NCBI RefSeq assembly: GCF_015291665.1
Contig: NZ_CP030048.1
Span: 3,720,001-3,784,000 of the forward strand
DNA: 64,000 nt
Source of the DNA: Bradyrhizobium sp. CCBAU 53338
GTDB taxonomy: Bacteria; Pseudomonadota; Alphaproteobacteria; Rhizobiales; Xanthobacteraceae
Direction of reading: 5' to 3'
Each line of letters opens with the position of its first letter. Within the stretch, counting starts at the first letter, position 1. Under the pieces are notes generated by a model. It was not told the DNA's origin and did not search any database. It saw only the letters and a list, made by a program, of their open reading frames with translations. Positions 17,040-27,065 of this stretch are shown here, in pieces. The position numbers and the translations under genes are program-made.

Positions 17040-19535
17040 ATGTTATCTCGTCATGCCCGCCGCGGCGTGAGTGTCGTTGCCGTTCAGGCAGCGCTGCTTG
17101 CCTCGCCGAGCGGCGTTTTCGCCCAGAGCAACTCAAGGGAGTTGCCCGCGGTGACTGTCGATGCACCCGCGACGGTGAAACTCAAGCCGCGCAAGCCGAT
17201 GCGGACCGCCGCTACCGGAAGGAATTCGGCCAGGCCGACGGCCGAGCGACCGACCTCGGTCGCTGCGACCGATGAGCAGGGCACGGGCAGCACCCGGGCC
17301 TCGATCGATCAGCCAGCGGCGGTGGTACGCTATCAGCTGCCGCAGCGTACGTTCGGCATCACGGCAAAGCAGGCCGACGAGACCGTCAACCTCAAGGATC
17401 CCGAGGACGCGGTCAAATACATGCCGAGCCTGTTCGTGCGGAAGCGAAATGACGGCGACAACCAGGCAGTGCTCGCAACGCGAAGCTGGGGCCTGAACTC
17501 CAGCGCACGGACGCTGATCTATTACGACGATCTGCTGATCTCGGCGCTGATCGGCAACAACAACTCCGGCGCCTCGCCCAAGTGGAATCTGATCTCGCCC
17601 GAGGCGATCGGGCGGGTCGATTTCCTCAACGGTCCGTTTGCGGCCGCCTATCCCGGCAACTCTATCGGCGGCGTCCTGCTGATCACGTCCAGGATGCCGG
17701 ACAAGCCCTTTGCCGTGGCCAAGGAAACCGTCTCGGTCATGCCGTGGAATCAATACGGCACCAAGGACACCTATATGACGAGCCAGACCAGCGCTGCTGC
17801 GGGCAATCGCGACGGCAAGCTGTCCTGGTTCGTCAGCGCTAACCATCTCGACAGTTATCAGCAGCCGCTGACCTACACGACCTTTGGCACCGTGTTTGGC
17901 GTCGGCCCCGCAAATACCAGCGGAGCTATCGGCGCGTGGAACAGGACAGGCGGCGTCGCGAATGTCATAGGTACGGGCGCGCTGGCGCATTCACAGCAAA
18001 CGTCCGGGAATCTGAGAGTTGCCTATGATGTCTCCCCGCTGGTGCAGGCGACTTACTCACTGGGCATCTGGAACAATCACCAGACCTCCGATCCACAGAC
18101 CTACCTGACGTCGACGTTGAACGGTCAGCCGACCTTTGGCGGCCAAGGTGCGTTTGCGAACAACAAGTACACTTGGGATCAGACGCATTTGAGCAACGCT
18201 GTATCGCTCAAAAGCGATACAAGAGGCGTTTTCGATTTCGATCTCTCAGCGTCGAGCTACAACTACCTGCAAGACATTCTCCTCAATCCGTTCACCGTGA
18301 CCCCGACCGGGGTCGGTTATTCGCTGAACGGCAAAATTACCCGTAACGACGGTACAAACTGGCAGAATGCCGATGCCAAAGGCATCTGGAGGCCGTCCGG
18401 TATTGATGGTCTTCACGAGGTCAGCTTCGGTATCCACGGCGACCGGTATCGGCTGGAAAATCCTGTCTATTTGTCCTCGGTCTGGTACGCGACGTCGTCG
18501 ACCGGCACCGGTCAGCTTTTCACAACTGGCGTAGGCGAAACCCGCACCGGTGCACTTTGGCTGCAGGACGCCTGGAAAATCGTTCCCAATCTGAAGCTGA
18601 CGGTGGGCGGGCGACTCGAGACCTGGCGCTCACTGGATGGTTTCAATATCAACTCCAATCCGACCGCCACCAGCGGTATCCCGGCGGCGCCGATTCCGGT
18701 CTTCGTTGCGGTCCCAAAGAACCAGCCAGGACTCAATTCGACCAACTTCTCTCCGAAAGCCTCGCTCTCCTATGATCTCAGCAAGGAGTGGAACGTCACC
18801 GCGAGCTTTGGTGAGTCATATCGCTATCCGACCGTCACCGAATTGTATCAGAACATAACGGTTGCAGGTGTCGCGACGTTCGCCAATCCCAACCTGAAGC
18901 CCGAGCAGGACTTCACCGGTGAATTGAACGTTGAGCGGAAATGGAACGATGGCCGCGTCAGGCTGACGCTGTTCAAGGAGAGAACCAACAATGCGATCAT
19001 CTCGCAAACCACGAACGTGACGAATTCGACGGGCGGTCAGACTCCCACGACGACCATCGGCAACGTCGACGCGATCCGGATGCAGGGCATCGAGCTGTCG
19101 GTCGACAAGGATAATGTATTGGTCAATGGGTTGCAGGTATTTGGCAGCGTAACCTACGTCGACTCTCGGATTCTAAGCGATCCGACGTTTGTCAGTACGA
19201 TCGGTGGCACGACCGCGACGGGCAAGCGCGTGCCCAACGTTCCAGAATGGCGCTCCACGGTCGGGGTTACCTATCGGCCGAACGACAACTGGGCCTATAC
19301 GGTCGCTGGACGCTACACAGGAAAGCAATATGCGACGCTCGATAACACCGACACCTTTGCACACGTCTATCAGGCCTTCGACCCGTTTTTAGTGTTCGAT
19401 ATGAAGATTCACTACAAGGCGACGCAGAACTTCTCGTTCGATTTCGGCATCGACAACATCTTTAATGCGCAGTACTTCCTGTTCCATCCGTTTCCGGGAC
19501 GAACTTTCGTTCTCGCCGGCAAGTATTCGTTCTGA
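17040..19535 (+). CDS. TonB-dependent outer-membrane receptor, probably for copper
   Basis: This 831-residue receptor has a signal peptide (AALLASPSGVFAQ), a plug domain from about residue 90 (FGITAKQADETVNLKDPEDAVKYMPSLFVRKR) and a 22-strand barrel ending in FVLAGKYSF with the terminal aromatic residue needed for BAM insertion. The frame is open further upstream, but the ATG at 17040 gives a normal signal sequence. The genes around it (DUF2946, PCu(A)C, YcnI, CopCD) all belong to copper families, so copper or a copper complex is the likely cargo; this is inferred from context. The barrel part has lower GC than neighbouring genes, common for surface receptors. Confidence 0.9.
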   Translation: MLSRHARRGVSVVAVQAALLASPSGVFAQSNSRELPAVTVDAPATVKLKPRKPMRTAATGRNSARPTAERPTSVAATDEQGTGSTRASIDQPAAVVRYQLPQRTFGITAKQADETVNLKDPEDAVKYMPSLFVRKRNDGDNQAVLATRSWGLNSSARTLIYYDDLLISALIGNNNSGASPKWNLISPEAIGRVDFLNGPFAAAYPGNSIGGVLLITSRMPDKPFAVAKETVSVMPWNQYGTKDTYMTSQTSAAAGNRDGKLSWFVSANHLDSYQQPLTYTTFGTVFGVGPANTSGAIGAWNRTGGVANVIGTGALAHSQQTSGNLRVAYDVSPLVQATYSLGIWNNHQTSDPQTYLTSTLNGQPTFGGQGAFANNKYTWDQTHLSNAVSLKSDTRGVFDFDLSASSYNYLQDILLNPFTVTPTGVGYSLNGKITRNDGTNWQNADAKGIWRPSGIDGLHEVSFGIHGDRYRLENPVYLSSVWYATSSTGTGQLFTTGVGETRTGALWLQDAWKIVPNLKLTVGGRLETWRSLDGFNINSNPTATSGIPAAPIPVFVAVPKNQPGLNSTNFSPKASLSYDLSKEWNVTASFGESYRYPTVTELYQNITVAGVATFANPNLKPEQDFTGELNVERKWNDGRVRLTLFKERTNNAIISQTTNVTNSTGGQTPTTTIGNVDAIRMQGIELSVDKDNVLVNGLQVFGSVTYVDSRILSDPTFVSTIGGTTATGKRVPNVPEWRSTVGVTYRPNDNWAYTVAGRYTGKQYATLDNTDTFAHVYQAFDPFLVFDMKIHYKATQNFSFDFGIDNIFNAQYFLFHPFPGRTFVLAGKYSF

Positions 19536-19577
19536 AGGGTGGGGCACTCACGACGGCGACAAGAAAGGCAAGTCAAC

Positions 19578-20102
19578 ATGCAAAAGCTTCCAACCATATT
19601 CGCGCTCGCGGCGTTCTCGGCTGTTATGATCGCAGCCCCCGTCCGAGCTGACGACGTCAAGGTCGGTGACCTTGTGATCTCGCAGGCCTGGAGCCGGGCG
19701 ACGCCCGGCGGCGCCAAGGTCGCCGGCGGCTTCCTGACCATCGAGAATAAGGGGACCGTGCCCGACAGGCTCGTGGCTGTGTCGGCGGAGATCGCCGGCA
19801 AGGCCGAGGTCCACGAGATGGCGATGGACAACGGCGTGATGAAGATGCGGCCGCTGGACAAGGGCCTCGTCATTGGGCCGGGCAAGACCGTGAAGCTCGC
19901 CCCCGGCGGCAATCACCTGATGCTCCAGGATCTGAAGGGCTCGTTCAAGGAGGGCGAGAAGGTGCCTGTGACGCTCGAGTTCGAGAAGGCCGGCAAGGTC
20001 TCCATCTCACTCGACGTCCAGGGTGTCGGCGCCCAGGCGCCGGGCGGCGGTGGAGGCATGATGATGAAGAAAATGCCCGATCATTCGGGAATGAAGATGT
20101 GA
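19578..20102 (+). CDS. Periplasmic copper chaperone PCu(A)C
   Basis: This 174-residue protein has a signal peptide (residues 1-20, ending VRADD) and a PCuAC domain. The Cu(I)-binding pattern is present: a His and Met in EVHEMAMDNGVMKM and the later GGNHLML. An unusual methionine- and histidine-rich tail (GGGGGMMMKKMPDHSGMKM) could bind further copper. In other bacteria PCu(A)C delivers copper to cytochrome oxidase. The ATG at 19578 is preceded by the AAGGCAAG ribosome binding site and lies 42 bases after the receptor stop. Confidence 0.9.
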   Translation: MQKLPTIFALAAFSAVMIAAPVRADDVKVGDLVISQAWSRATPGGAKVAGGFLTIENKGTVPDRLVAVSAEIAGKAEVHEMAMDNGVMKMRPLDKGLVIGPGKTVKLAPGGNHLMLQDLKGSFKEGEKVPVTLEFEKAGKVSISLDVQGVGAQAPGGGGGMMMKKMPDHSGMKM

Positions 20103-20133
20103 TGCGTGTGATCTAACTAGCGGGAGCTCGAGC

Positions 20134-20652
20134 ATGTCGAAGACACCCCGGCTGATCCTGATGGCCGCGCTCGCCGCATCGCCTGCGGCGGCCCACGTTT
20201 ATCTGGAAGGCAAGCAGGCCACCGTCGGTGCGTCCTACAAGGCCGTCTTCGCCGTGCCGCACGGCTGTGCCGGGTCGCCCACGGTCAAGATCCGCGTGCA
20301 GATCCCTGAGGGCGTCATCGCGGCAAAGCCGATGCCGAAGGCCGGCTGGAATGTCGATGTCGTCGAAGGGCAGTATGCCAAAGCCTACGACTATCACGGC
20401 AACAAGCTGACCTCGGGGGTGAAGGAAGTGGTCTGGTCCGGAGGCAAGCTGCCGGACCAGAATTACGACGAGTTCGTGGTCAGCAGCTTCCTCACCGACA
20501 CGTTGAAGCCGAACACCACGCTGTATTTCCCTGTCGTGCAGGAATGCGAAAAGGGCATCAGCCGCTGGATCGAAATCCCGGCGGACGGGGCAGGGCATTC
20601 GCACGAGGAGAAGTCGCCGGCGCCTGGCGTAAAACTGCTGCCCAAGCCGTAA
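20134..20652 (+). CDS. YcnI-like DUF1775 copper-binding protein
   Basis: This 172-residue exported protein begins with a signal peptide that would be cleaved before the His of AAAHVYLEGKQA. The family is known to form a histidine-brace copper site from this N-terminal His with a conserved Glu and Trp. GASYKAVFAVPHGCAGSPT and the AGWNVDVVEG segment match DUF1775. The C-terminal tail lacks an obvious membrane anchor, unlike B. subtilis YcnI. Its stop overlaps the copCD start by one base. Confidence 0.88.
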   Translation: MSKTPRLILMAALAASPAAAHVYLEGKQATVGASYKAVFAVPHGCAGSPTVKIRVQIPEGVIAAKPMPKAGWNVDVVEGQYAKAYDYHGNKLTSGVKEVVWSGGKLPDQNYDEFVVSSFLTDTLKPNTTLYFPVVQECEKGISRWIEIPADGAGHSHEEKSPAPGVKLLPKP

Positions 20653-22214
20653 TGCGTCTTCTCGCCGCGCTCGTGATATTGCTCCTCGTTGCCGGCTACT
20701 CGACCGGAGCGTCGGCACATGCAGCGCTGATCTCGGTTGAGCCGGCGAGCGGCAGCATCCTTCCGAGCGCGCCGAAGACGGTCGAGTTGCGCTTCAACGA
20801 GGCGGTGACCCCAGGTGCGATCCAGTTGATCGACGGCGCGGGCCGAGCGCGCGACGATGCGCGCGTCACGGCATCGGGCGAGAGCATTTCGATGGCGATG
20901 CCGCCGGGCCTTCCGCAGGGCACGGCGGTTGTGAGCTATCGGGTGATCTCGCAGGATGGTCACCCCGTAGCGGGATCGGTGATCTTTTCGGTCGGCGCGC
21001 CGACCGCCACGCAACCTCCGGCCAATGCGGACGGTAGGTTGAACGCGCTGATCTTGATGTCGCGGATCGGGCTCTATCTCGGGCTGTTTGTCGGTGTCGG
21101 GGGCGTATTCTTTGGCCGCTGGATTGCGTGGTCCATGACGGGCATGGGCGCGCCGCGCGCCGCGCTGCTTGTCGGTCTTCCGAGCGCCGTTGTCTCGCTT
21201 GGCGTGCTGGGTCTCGATCTCCTTGGTCTCCCGCCCGCAGCGATTCTGACAAAGTCTCCCTGGGCCATCGCATTCGCAACCAGTGCAGGTCCCTCGTTGC
21301 TGGTCGCCATCGCGGCGATGCTGCTCGCGCTGATGGCTCTATCGCGAGCGTGGCATGCGCGCGCTCTCGCGGCCATCGCCTTCGCCGGCGTTGGGCTATC
21401 GCTCGCGATGACTGGGCACGCCGCAACGGCATCGCCCGAGATGCTGACGCGACCGGCGGTCTTCGTCCATGGCCTCGCTGTCGCCTTCTGGATCGGTGCG
21501 CTGGCGCCGCTTGCGGCGCTGCTGTCGAAGCCGACGCCGGCGCTGCTGCCGCTCCTGAACCGCTTCTCGCGCATCGCCATGCCGGTGGTCGCCGTGCTGG
21601 CGCTGACCGGCCTTACGCTTGCGATCATGCAGCTTGAGAAACCAAGGGCTTTGGTCGAAACCAGCTATGGTCTCATTCTCTCAGTCAAGCTGGCGTTGGT
21701 GCTGTTCCTCCTAGCGCTCGCGGCTCTCAATCGTTACAGGCTGACACCGGCGCTGGCGACGGATCAAGAAGCGGCGCCCGCGCTCAAACGTTCGATCCTG
21801 CTCGAATGCGGGGCTGCGCTCGGCATCTTCGCCCTCGTCGCCGGCTGGCGCTTCACGCCGCCGCCGCGGACGATCGTCCCGGAAACGCCGCTGGCGATCC
21901 ACATCCATACCGACAAGGCGATGTTCCAGGTGCTGGTGTCCCCGGGGAAGGTGGGCGTGGACGATTTCGTGCTCCAGCTCATGACCGGCGAAGCGACGCC
22001 GCTGAAGACCAAGGAGGCGACACTGACGCTGAGCCTGCCGGAGCGTGGCATCGAGCCGATGGAGCGCGCTGCCGAGCTCGGGCCTGACGGCTATTGGCAT
22101 GTGCGCAAGATGGAGCTGCCCTTCGCCGGCCGTTGGCATGTGCGGATCGATGCGCTGGTGACCGATTTCGAGAAGATCACGCTCGAGGACGACCTTGAGG
22201 TCGCACCGCCTTAA
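20652..22214 (+). CDS. copCD: CopC-CopD fusion copper-transport protein
   Basis: This 520-residue protein combines three parts. After a signal peptide, the CopC domain starts with His23 (SAHAALISVEPASG), the mature N-terminal copper ligand, and continues to about residue 118 with a second His in SQDGHPVAGS. A CopD domain of about eight membrane helices follows (about 135-400). The last 110 residues resemble a YtkA/FixH-like periplasmic domain (IHTDKAMFQVLVSPGKVG). CopC and CopD together bring copper across or to the inner membrane. It is the last gene of the copper cluster, followed by a weak terminator. Confidence 0.9.
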   Translation: MRLLAALVILLLVAGYSTGASAHAALISVEPASGSILPSAPKTVELRFNEAVTPGAIQLIDGAGRARDDARVTASGESISMAMPPGLPQGTAVVSYRVISQDGHPVAGSVIFSVGAPTATQPPANADGRLNALILMSRIGLYLGLFVGVGGVFFGRWIAWSMTGMGAPRAALLVGLPSAVVSLGVLGLDLLGLPPAAILTKSPWAIAFATSAGPSLLVAIAAMLLALMALSRAWHARALAAIAFAGVGLSLAMTGHAATASPEMLTRPAVFVHGLAVAFWIGALAPLAALLSKPTPALLPLLNRFSRIAMPVVAVLALTGLTLAIMQLEKPRALVETSYGLILSVKLALVLFLLALAALNRYRLTPALATDQEAAPALKRSILLECGAALGIFALVAGWRFTPPPRTIVPETPLAIHIHTDKAMFQVLVSPGKVGVDDFVLQLMTGEATPLKTKEATLTLSLPERGIEPMERAAELGPDGYWHVRKMELPFAGRWHVRIDALVTDFEKITLEDDLEVAPP

Positions 22215-22268
22215 GGCCGACACGGTTCAAGTCGAACCTGAAGGCAACGGGAAAATGACAGGAATTCC

Positions 22269-22286
22269 GCCGCCTTAGCGGCTTTT
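22269..22286 (+). terminator. Weak intrinsic terminator after copCD
   Basis: GCCGC (22269-22273) and GCGGC (22278-22282) form a short 5-base stem with loop CTTA, followed by TTTT. It lies 55 bases after the copCD stop and 76 before proS, a fitting place for the end of the copper operon. Confidence 0.5.
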
Positions 22287-22361
22287 CCTCATTCCCGGTC
22301 TTGTGTTTTCGCTCCCAATCCGGTTTCACTGCAACCCCTCACTGATTCCCAGAGTATTGCC

Positions 22362-23681
22362 ATGCGGTTGTCGCGGTTCTTTCTGCCCATTCTGAAGGAA
22401 AATCCGAAAGAGGCGGAGATCGTCTCGCATCGCCTGATGCTGCGTGCTGGCATGATCAGGCAGGAGGCTGCGGGTATCTATGCGTGGTTGCCGCTCGGCT
22501 TCCGGGTGCTGAAGAAGATCGAGCAGATCGTGCGCGAGGAGCAGGACCGCTCCGGCGCGCTGGAACTGCTGATGCCGACGCTCCAGCTCGCCGACCTCTG
22601 GCGTGAGAGCGGCCGTTACGACGCCTATGGCCCGGAGATGCTGCGCATCGCCGACCGCCACAAGCGCGAGCTGCTGTACGGACCGACCAACGAGGAGATG
22701 ATCACCGAGATCTTCCGCGCCTACGTGAAGTCCTACAAGAACCTGCCGCTGAATCTCTATCATATTCAATGGAAATTCCGCGACGAGCAGCGTCCGCGTT
22801 TCGGCGTGATGCGCGGCCGCGAGTTCCTGATGAAGGACGCTTACTCCTTCGACCTCAACGAGGCCGCCGCGCGCGTCGCCTACAACAAGATGTTCGTCGC
22901 CTATCTGCGCACCTTCGCGCGGATGGGGCTGAAGGCGATTCCGATGCGGGCCGAGACCGGCCCGATCGGCGGCGATCTCAGCCACGAATTCATCGTGCTC
23001 GCCGAAACCGGCGAATCCGGCGTGTTCATCAATCGCGACGTGCTGGACCTGCCGGTGCCGGGCGAGGACGTCGACTATGACGGTGATCTGACCCCGATCA
23101 TCAAGCAGTGGACCTCGGTCTATGCTGCGACGGAAGACGTTCATGACGCAGCGCGCTTCGAGCAGGAAGTGCCTGAGGACAAGCGCGTGAACACGCGCGG
23201 CATCGAGGTCGGCCAGATCTTCTATTTCGGCACGAAGTATTCCGAGCCGATGAAGGCGATGGTGGCGGGCCCCGACGGCGTCGACGTGCCGATCCATGGC
23301 GGCTCCTATGGCGTCGGCGTCTCGCGCCTGCTCGGCGCCATCATCGAGGCCTGCCATGACGATGCCGGCATCAAATGGCCGGAGGCGGTGGCGCCGTTCC
23401 GGGTCGCGATTCTCAACCTCAAGCAGGGCGATGCGGCGGTCGATGGGGCCTGCGAGAAGCTCTATGCCGAACTGACCGCCAAGGGCGCCGATGTGCTCTA
23501 CGACGACACCGACCAGCGCGCCGGCGCCAAATTCGCCGCCGCCGACCTGATCGGCATCCCCTGGCAGATCATGATCGGGCCGAAGGGGCTGGCCGACGGC
23601 AAGGTCGAGATCAAGAAACGCAGTGACGGCTCCCGCGAGACAATGTCGCCTGCGGACGCGGTCGCGCGGCTGGTCGGCTGA
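22362..23681 (+). CDS. proS: Prolyl-tRNA synthetase (short form)
   Basis: This 439-residue class II synthetase charges tRNA-Pro. Motif 2 lies in [26 protein letters not shown] and motif 3 in [20 protein letters not shown], and the anticodon-binding domain fills the C-terminal third. It is shorter than the E. coli enzyme (about 570) because the large INS editing domain between motifs 2 and 3 is largely missing, as in Rhodopseudomonas palustris ProRS. The start [19 protein letters not shown] is the usual one for the group. It precedes the lipoprotein-release genes, a conserved arrangement. Confidence 0.96.
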   Translation: MRLSRFFLPILKENPKEAEIVSHRLMLRAGMIRQEAAGIYAWLPLGFRVLKKIEQIVREEQDRSGALELLMPTLQLADLWRESGRYDAYGPEMLRIADRHKRELLYGPTNEEMITEIFRAYVKSYKNLPLNLYHIQWKFRDEQRPRFGVMRGREFLMKDAYSFDLNEAAARVAYNKMFVAYLRTFARMGLKAIPMRAETGPIGGDLSHEFIVLAETGESGVFINRDVLDLPVPGEDVDYDGDLTPIIKQWTSVYAATEDVHDAARFEQEVPEDKRVNTRGIEVGQIFYFGTKYSEPMKAMVAGPDGVDVPIHGGSYGVGVSRLLGAIIEACHDDAGIKWPEAVAPFRVAILNLKQGDAAVDGACEKLYAELTAKGADVLYDDTDQRAGAKFAAADLIGIPWQIMIGPKGLADGKVEIKKRSDGSRETMSPADAVARLVG

Positions 23682-23754
23682 ATATTGTTCATCGCCCGAT
23701 ATCCCGGCCGCCAATCCGGCCACAATTGACCCCGAATCATGGGATTATCGAGCG

Positions 23755-25035
23755 ATGGATGAAACCATGACCGAAACCGTTCAAACTGCGCCCTTTGCAC
23801 CCTTCGAGTGGATGCTGTCGGCCCGCTACCTGCGGGCACGGCGCAAGGAGGGATTCATCTCGGTCATCGCCGGGTTCTCCTTCCTCGGCATCATGCTCGG
23901 CGTCGCCACGCTGATCATCGTGATGGCCGTGATGAACGGCTTCCGGAAAGAGCTGCTCGACAAGATCCTCGGGCTGAATGGCCACATCCTTGTCCAGCCG
24001 CTGGAATCGCCGCTGACCGACTGGAAGGACGTCGCCGAGCGCATCAGCCAGGTCCAGGGCGTCCGGCTGGCTGCCCCGGTGGTCGACGGCCAGGCGCTGG
24101 CGTCCTCGCCCTGGAACGCCTCGGGCGTGCTGGTGCGCGGCATCCGCTCCGACGATCTCAACAACCTCACGTCCATCGCCAAGAACATCAAGCAGGGCTC
24201 GCTCGAGGGCTTTGACGACGGGCAGGGCGTTGCGATCGGCCGGCGGCTTGCCGACCAGCTGTCCCTGCATGCCGGCGACAGCATCACGCTGGTGGCGCCG
24301 AAGGGCGCGGTGACGCCGATGGGCACGACGCCGCGCATCAAGCCCTACAAGATCGTGGCCGTGTTCGAGATCGGCATGTCCGAATACGATCTCGGCTTCG
24401 TCTTCATGCCGCTTGCCGAGGCGCAGGCCTATTTCAACCGTAGCAGCGACGTCACCTCGATCGAGGTGTTCACCACCAACCCCGACAAGATCGATTCCTT
24501 CCGCAAATCGGTGACGGAGGCGGCGGGCCGGCCGGTGTTCCTGGTCGACTGGCGCCAGCGCAACTCGACCTTCTTCAACGCGCTCCAGGTCGAGCGCAAC
24601 GTGATGTTCCTGATCCTGACCATGATCGTGCTGGTGGCAGCCCTCAACATCGTCTCCGGCCTGATCATGCTGGTGAAGGACAAGGGCAGCGACATCGCGA
24701 TCCTGAGGACGATGGGCGCTTCGCAGGGCTCGATCATGCGGATATTCCTGATCACGGGCGCCTCGATCGGCGTGGTCGGCACGCTGGTCGGCTTCTTCGT
24801 CGGCCTCGTGATCTGCCTCAACATCGAATCCATCCGGCAATTCCTGTCCTGGCTGACCTCGACCGAATTGTTCTCGCCGGAGCTCTACTTCCTGTCGAAA
24901 CTGCCCGCCGAGATCGACGTCGGCGAGACCACGGCCGTCGTCGTCATGGCGCTGACGCTGTCGTTCCTGGCGACGCTCTACCCGTCGTGGCGCGCCGCGC
25001 GCCTCGACCCCGTCGAAGCGCTGCGGTACGAGTGA
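23755..25035 (+). CDS. lolC: Lipoprotein-releasing ABC transporter permease LolC/E (LolF type)
   Basis: This 426-residue inner-membrane permease has one N-terminal helix (about 35-58), a long periplasmic MacB-like domain and three C-terminal FtsX helices. With LolD it extracts mature lipoproteins from the inner membrane. Only one permease gene is present here, so the complex is probably a homodimer (the LolF arrangement known in alphaproteobacteria). I placed the start at the ATG at 23755; the ATG four codons later is also possible. The frame is open upstream, but that part overlaps the proS end and has no signal-like character. Confidence 0.92.
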   Translation: MDETMTETVQTAPFAPFEWMLSARYLRARRKEGFISVIAGFSFLGIMLGVATLIIVMAVMNGFRKELLDKILGLNGHILVQPLESPLTDWKDVAERISQVQGVRLAAPVVDGQALASSPWNASGVLVRGIRSDDLNNLTSIAKNIKQGSLEGFDDGQGVAIGRRLADQLSLHAGDSITLVAPKGAVTPMGTTPRIKPYKIVAVFEIGMSEYDLGFVFMPLAEAQAYFNRSSDVTSIEVFTTNPDKIDSFRKSVTEAAGRPVFLVDWRQRNSTFFNALQVERNVMFLILTMIVLVAALNIVSGLIMLVKDKGSDIAILRTMGASQGSIMRIFLITGASIGVVGTLVGFFVGLVICLNIESIRQFLSWLTSTELFSPELYFLSKLPAEIDVGETTAVVVMALTLSFLATLYPSWRAARLDPVEALRYE

Positions 25036-25042
25036 GGGGCTG

Positions 25043-25747
25043 ATGGAGCAGCAGCAGGGGGCTGAGGATGTACCGGTCATTTATCTCCATGAGATAAAAC
25101 GGCAGTACCTCCAGGGTGAAGCGGCGCTGACGATCCTCGACAACGCCAAGCTGGCGCTGTGGGCCGGCCAATCCGTGGCGCTGGTCGCGCCGTCGGGCTC
25201 GGGCAAGTCGACGCTGCTGCACATTGCGGGCCTGCTCGAGGCGCCCGATTCCGGCGAGGTCTATGTCAACGGCGCGCCGACCTCGCAGCTGCCCGACATC
25301 GAGCGCACCCAACTCCGCCGCAGCGACATCGGCTTCGTCTACCAGTCGCACCGGCTGCTGCCGGAGTTCTCGGCGCTCGAGAACGTGATGCTGCCGCAGA
25401 TGATCCGCGGCCTGAAGAAGTCCGAGAGCGTCAAGCGCGCCAAGGAGATTCTCGGCTATCTCGGCCTCGGCGACCGCATCACGCATCGGCCTGCCGAGTT
25501 GTCGGGCGGCGAGCAGCAGCGCGTCGCGATCGCGCGAGCGGTCGCCAATGCGCCTCGCGTGCTGCTGGCGGACGAGCCGACCGGCAATCTCGATCCGCAC
25601 ACCGCCGACCACGTGTTCCAGGCGCTGATGCAACTGGTCAAGGCGACCAGGGTCTCGATGCTGATCGCGACCCACAACATGGAGCTCGCCGGCCGCATGG
25701 ACCGGCGCGTGTCGCTGGCGAACGGCCAGGTCATCGAGCTCGAATGA
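25043..25747 (+). CDS. lolD: Lipoprotein-releasing ABC transporter ATP-binding protein
   Basis: This 234-residue ATPase powers lipoprotein release with the upstream permease. The Walker A motif is APSGSGKST (49-57), with Ala in place of the first Gly as often seen in alphaproteobacterial LolD. The [14 protein letters not shown] signature and Walker [12 protein letters not shown] are normal. The ATG lies 7 bases after the permease stop. The following 130 bases hold no gene. Confidence 0.94.
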   Translation: MEQQQGAEDVPVIYLHEIKRQYLQGEAALTILDNAKLALWAGQSVALVAPSGSGKSTLLHIAGLLEAPDSGEVYVNGAPTSQLPDIERTQLRRSDIGFVYQSHRLLPEFSALENVMLPQMIRGLKKSESVKRAKEILGYLGLGDRITHRPAELSGGEQQRVAIARAVANAPRVLLADEPTGNLDPHTADHVFQALMQLVKATRVSMLIATHNMELAGRMDRRVSLANGQVIELE

Positions 25748-25877
25748 CCAACCCGCGAAAACAACCCCATGCACAGTAGACGGCGGTTGCCGGCTACGAT
25801 CGGGGTGACGTCTTCCAGCTATTTGACGGATCGGGCATATCCGCTGCGACGGCGCATCGCCGCAGCGGGCGGGGCAA

Positions 25878-26957
25878 CTATGGCCGGATCACCGTCAGCT
25901 TGAACGGCCCGCCATTGGCGGCGGCGTGCGCCACGGCCTCGTTGACGTGATCGAGGTCGAAGTCGGTCGTCTGGTATTCGTCGAGCCGCAACAATCCGGC
26001 GCGAACGAGGCCGATCAGGCGGCTCGCCGCATCCGGCGGATACATCCAGACGCCGTGGATGGAGATGCAGTTGCGCATCAGCCAGGGGTAGGGCAGCTCG
26101 AGGCCCGGTCCTCCCGCCATGCCGACGCCGCCCATCAGCACGACGCGGCCGTAAGCGCGCACCGTCATGACCGCCGCGCGCACCACGCGCGTGCTCACCG
26201 ATGGCGGCATGATGTCGAGCACGCAGTCGATCGGGCCTCCCGCGGCGCGCTTCATCGCCTCGCGGTCGTCGTCCTCGTTGCCTGTCAGCCTGACCGGCTT
26301 CACCCGCGCGCCGAAGCGGCGGACGAGGTCGGCCATGACAGCCTCGTTGCGGCCGGGCGTCACCACGCAGGCCGCGCCCATCGCGAGCGCGACGGAGACG
26401 GCGGCGCTGCCGAAATTGCCGGTGGCGCCGCTCACCAGCACGGTCTCGCCCGGCTGAAGCTTTGCGGCGAGAAAGCCGCCATAAGGCACCAGCGCCGTGC
26501 CGAGCGCGCACCATTGCGAGGCTTCCTCCGGCGTGATCTCGCCGAGCTTCTTCACGTTCTCGGTCGGCACCCGCATCTGCTCGGCATAGGAGCCGTGGCG
26601 GAAATGCCGTTGCAGCTTCATGCCGCCGGGGCCTGCGGCCGTGAGCCCCTGCAGGGCGATGTCGGGCGCCACGACGTCGTCGCGCGAACGCACCGTCGGG
26701 TCGCAGAACACCCAGTCGCCGACGCTGAGCTTGGTGGCGTCAGGGCCGACCTCGCGCACCCGGCCGATGCCGCCGGGGCCCGGAATGATCGGCAGGTCGA
26801 GCGCGTAGTTGCGCTCGCCGCTGAAGACTTCGTTCATGTAGGAGAGGACGCGCGTGGCCACGACATCGACGATGACCTCGCCGGTGCCGAGCACCGGGTC
26901 CGGAGCGGTTTCGACCACGAGCGGCGATCCCAGCGTTTTGAGTACGGCAGCTTTCAT
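25878..26957 (-). CDS. Medium-chain alcohol dehydrogenase/quinone reductase family protein
   Basis: This 359-residue MDR-family oxidoreductase has a GroES-like N-terminal domain and a Rossmann domain with the nucleotide motif SGATGNFGSAAV. The usual zinc-binding cysteine cluster is absent, so it may be a zinc-independent reductase acting on an unknown aldehyde, alcohol or quinone. I chose the ATG at 26957 (MKAAVLKTLGSP) because GAGGTG lies at the right distance before it; an upstream ATG at 26984 lacks this. It is divergent from an XRE-type regulator gene 108 bases away. Confidence 0.87.
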   Translation of the reverse strand: MKAAVLKTLGSPLVVETAPDPVLGTGEVIVDVVATRVLSYMNEVFSGERNYALDLPIIPGPGGIGRVREVGPDATKLSVGDWVFCDPTVRSRDDVVAPDIALQGLTAAGPGGMKLQRHFRHGSYAEQMRVPTENVKKLGEITPEEASQWCALGTALVPYGGFLAAKLQPGETVLVSGATGNFGSAAVSVALAMGAACVVTPGRNEAVMADLVRRFGARVKPVRLTGNEDDDREAMKRAAGGPIDCVLDIMPPSVSTRVVRAAVMTVRAYGRVVLMGGVGMAGGPGLELPYPWLMRNCISIHGVWMYPPDAASRLIGLVRAGLLRLDEYQTTDFDLDHVNEAVAHAAANGGPFKLTVIRP

Positions 26958-27065
26958 GATGTTCACCTCAGAGACTGACGACACCCATATGCGGCGGCCT
27001 TGAACGCGCAGGAAGGCCTGGTATTATCCTAGTACTCCCAAGGCCCTCCATCGCGGAACCACACC
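26958..27065. promoter_or_regulatory. Divergent promoter region between dehydrogenase and regulator
   Basis: This 108-base gap serves two divergent genes. AAGGCC occurs directly at 27013-27018 and 27040-27045 and inverted (GGCCTT) at 26996-27001. Between the direct copies lies GTATTATCCTAGTACT, AT-rich and partly symmetric, a likely promoter/operator site. The neighbouring XRE regulator is the obvious candidate to bind here. Confidence 0.4.

Noticed and set aside
22224..22238. GGTTCAAGTCGAACC resembling a tRNA T-arm
   Set aside because: The rest of a tRNA cloverleaf is absent; it is only a short inverted repeat after copCD.
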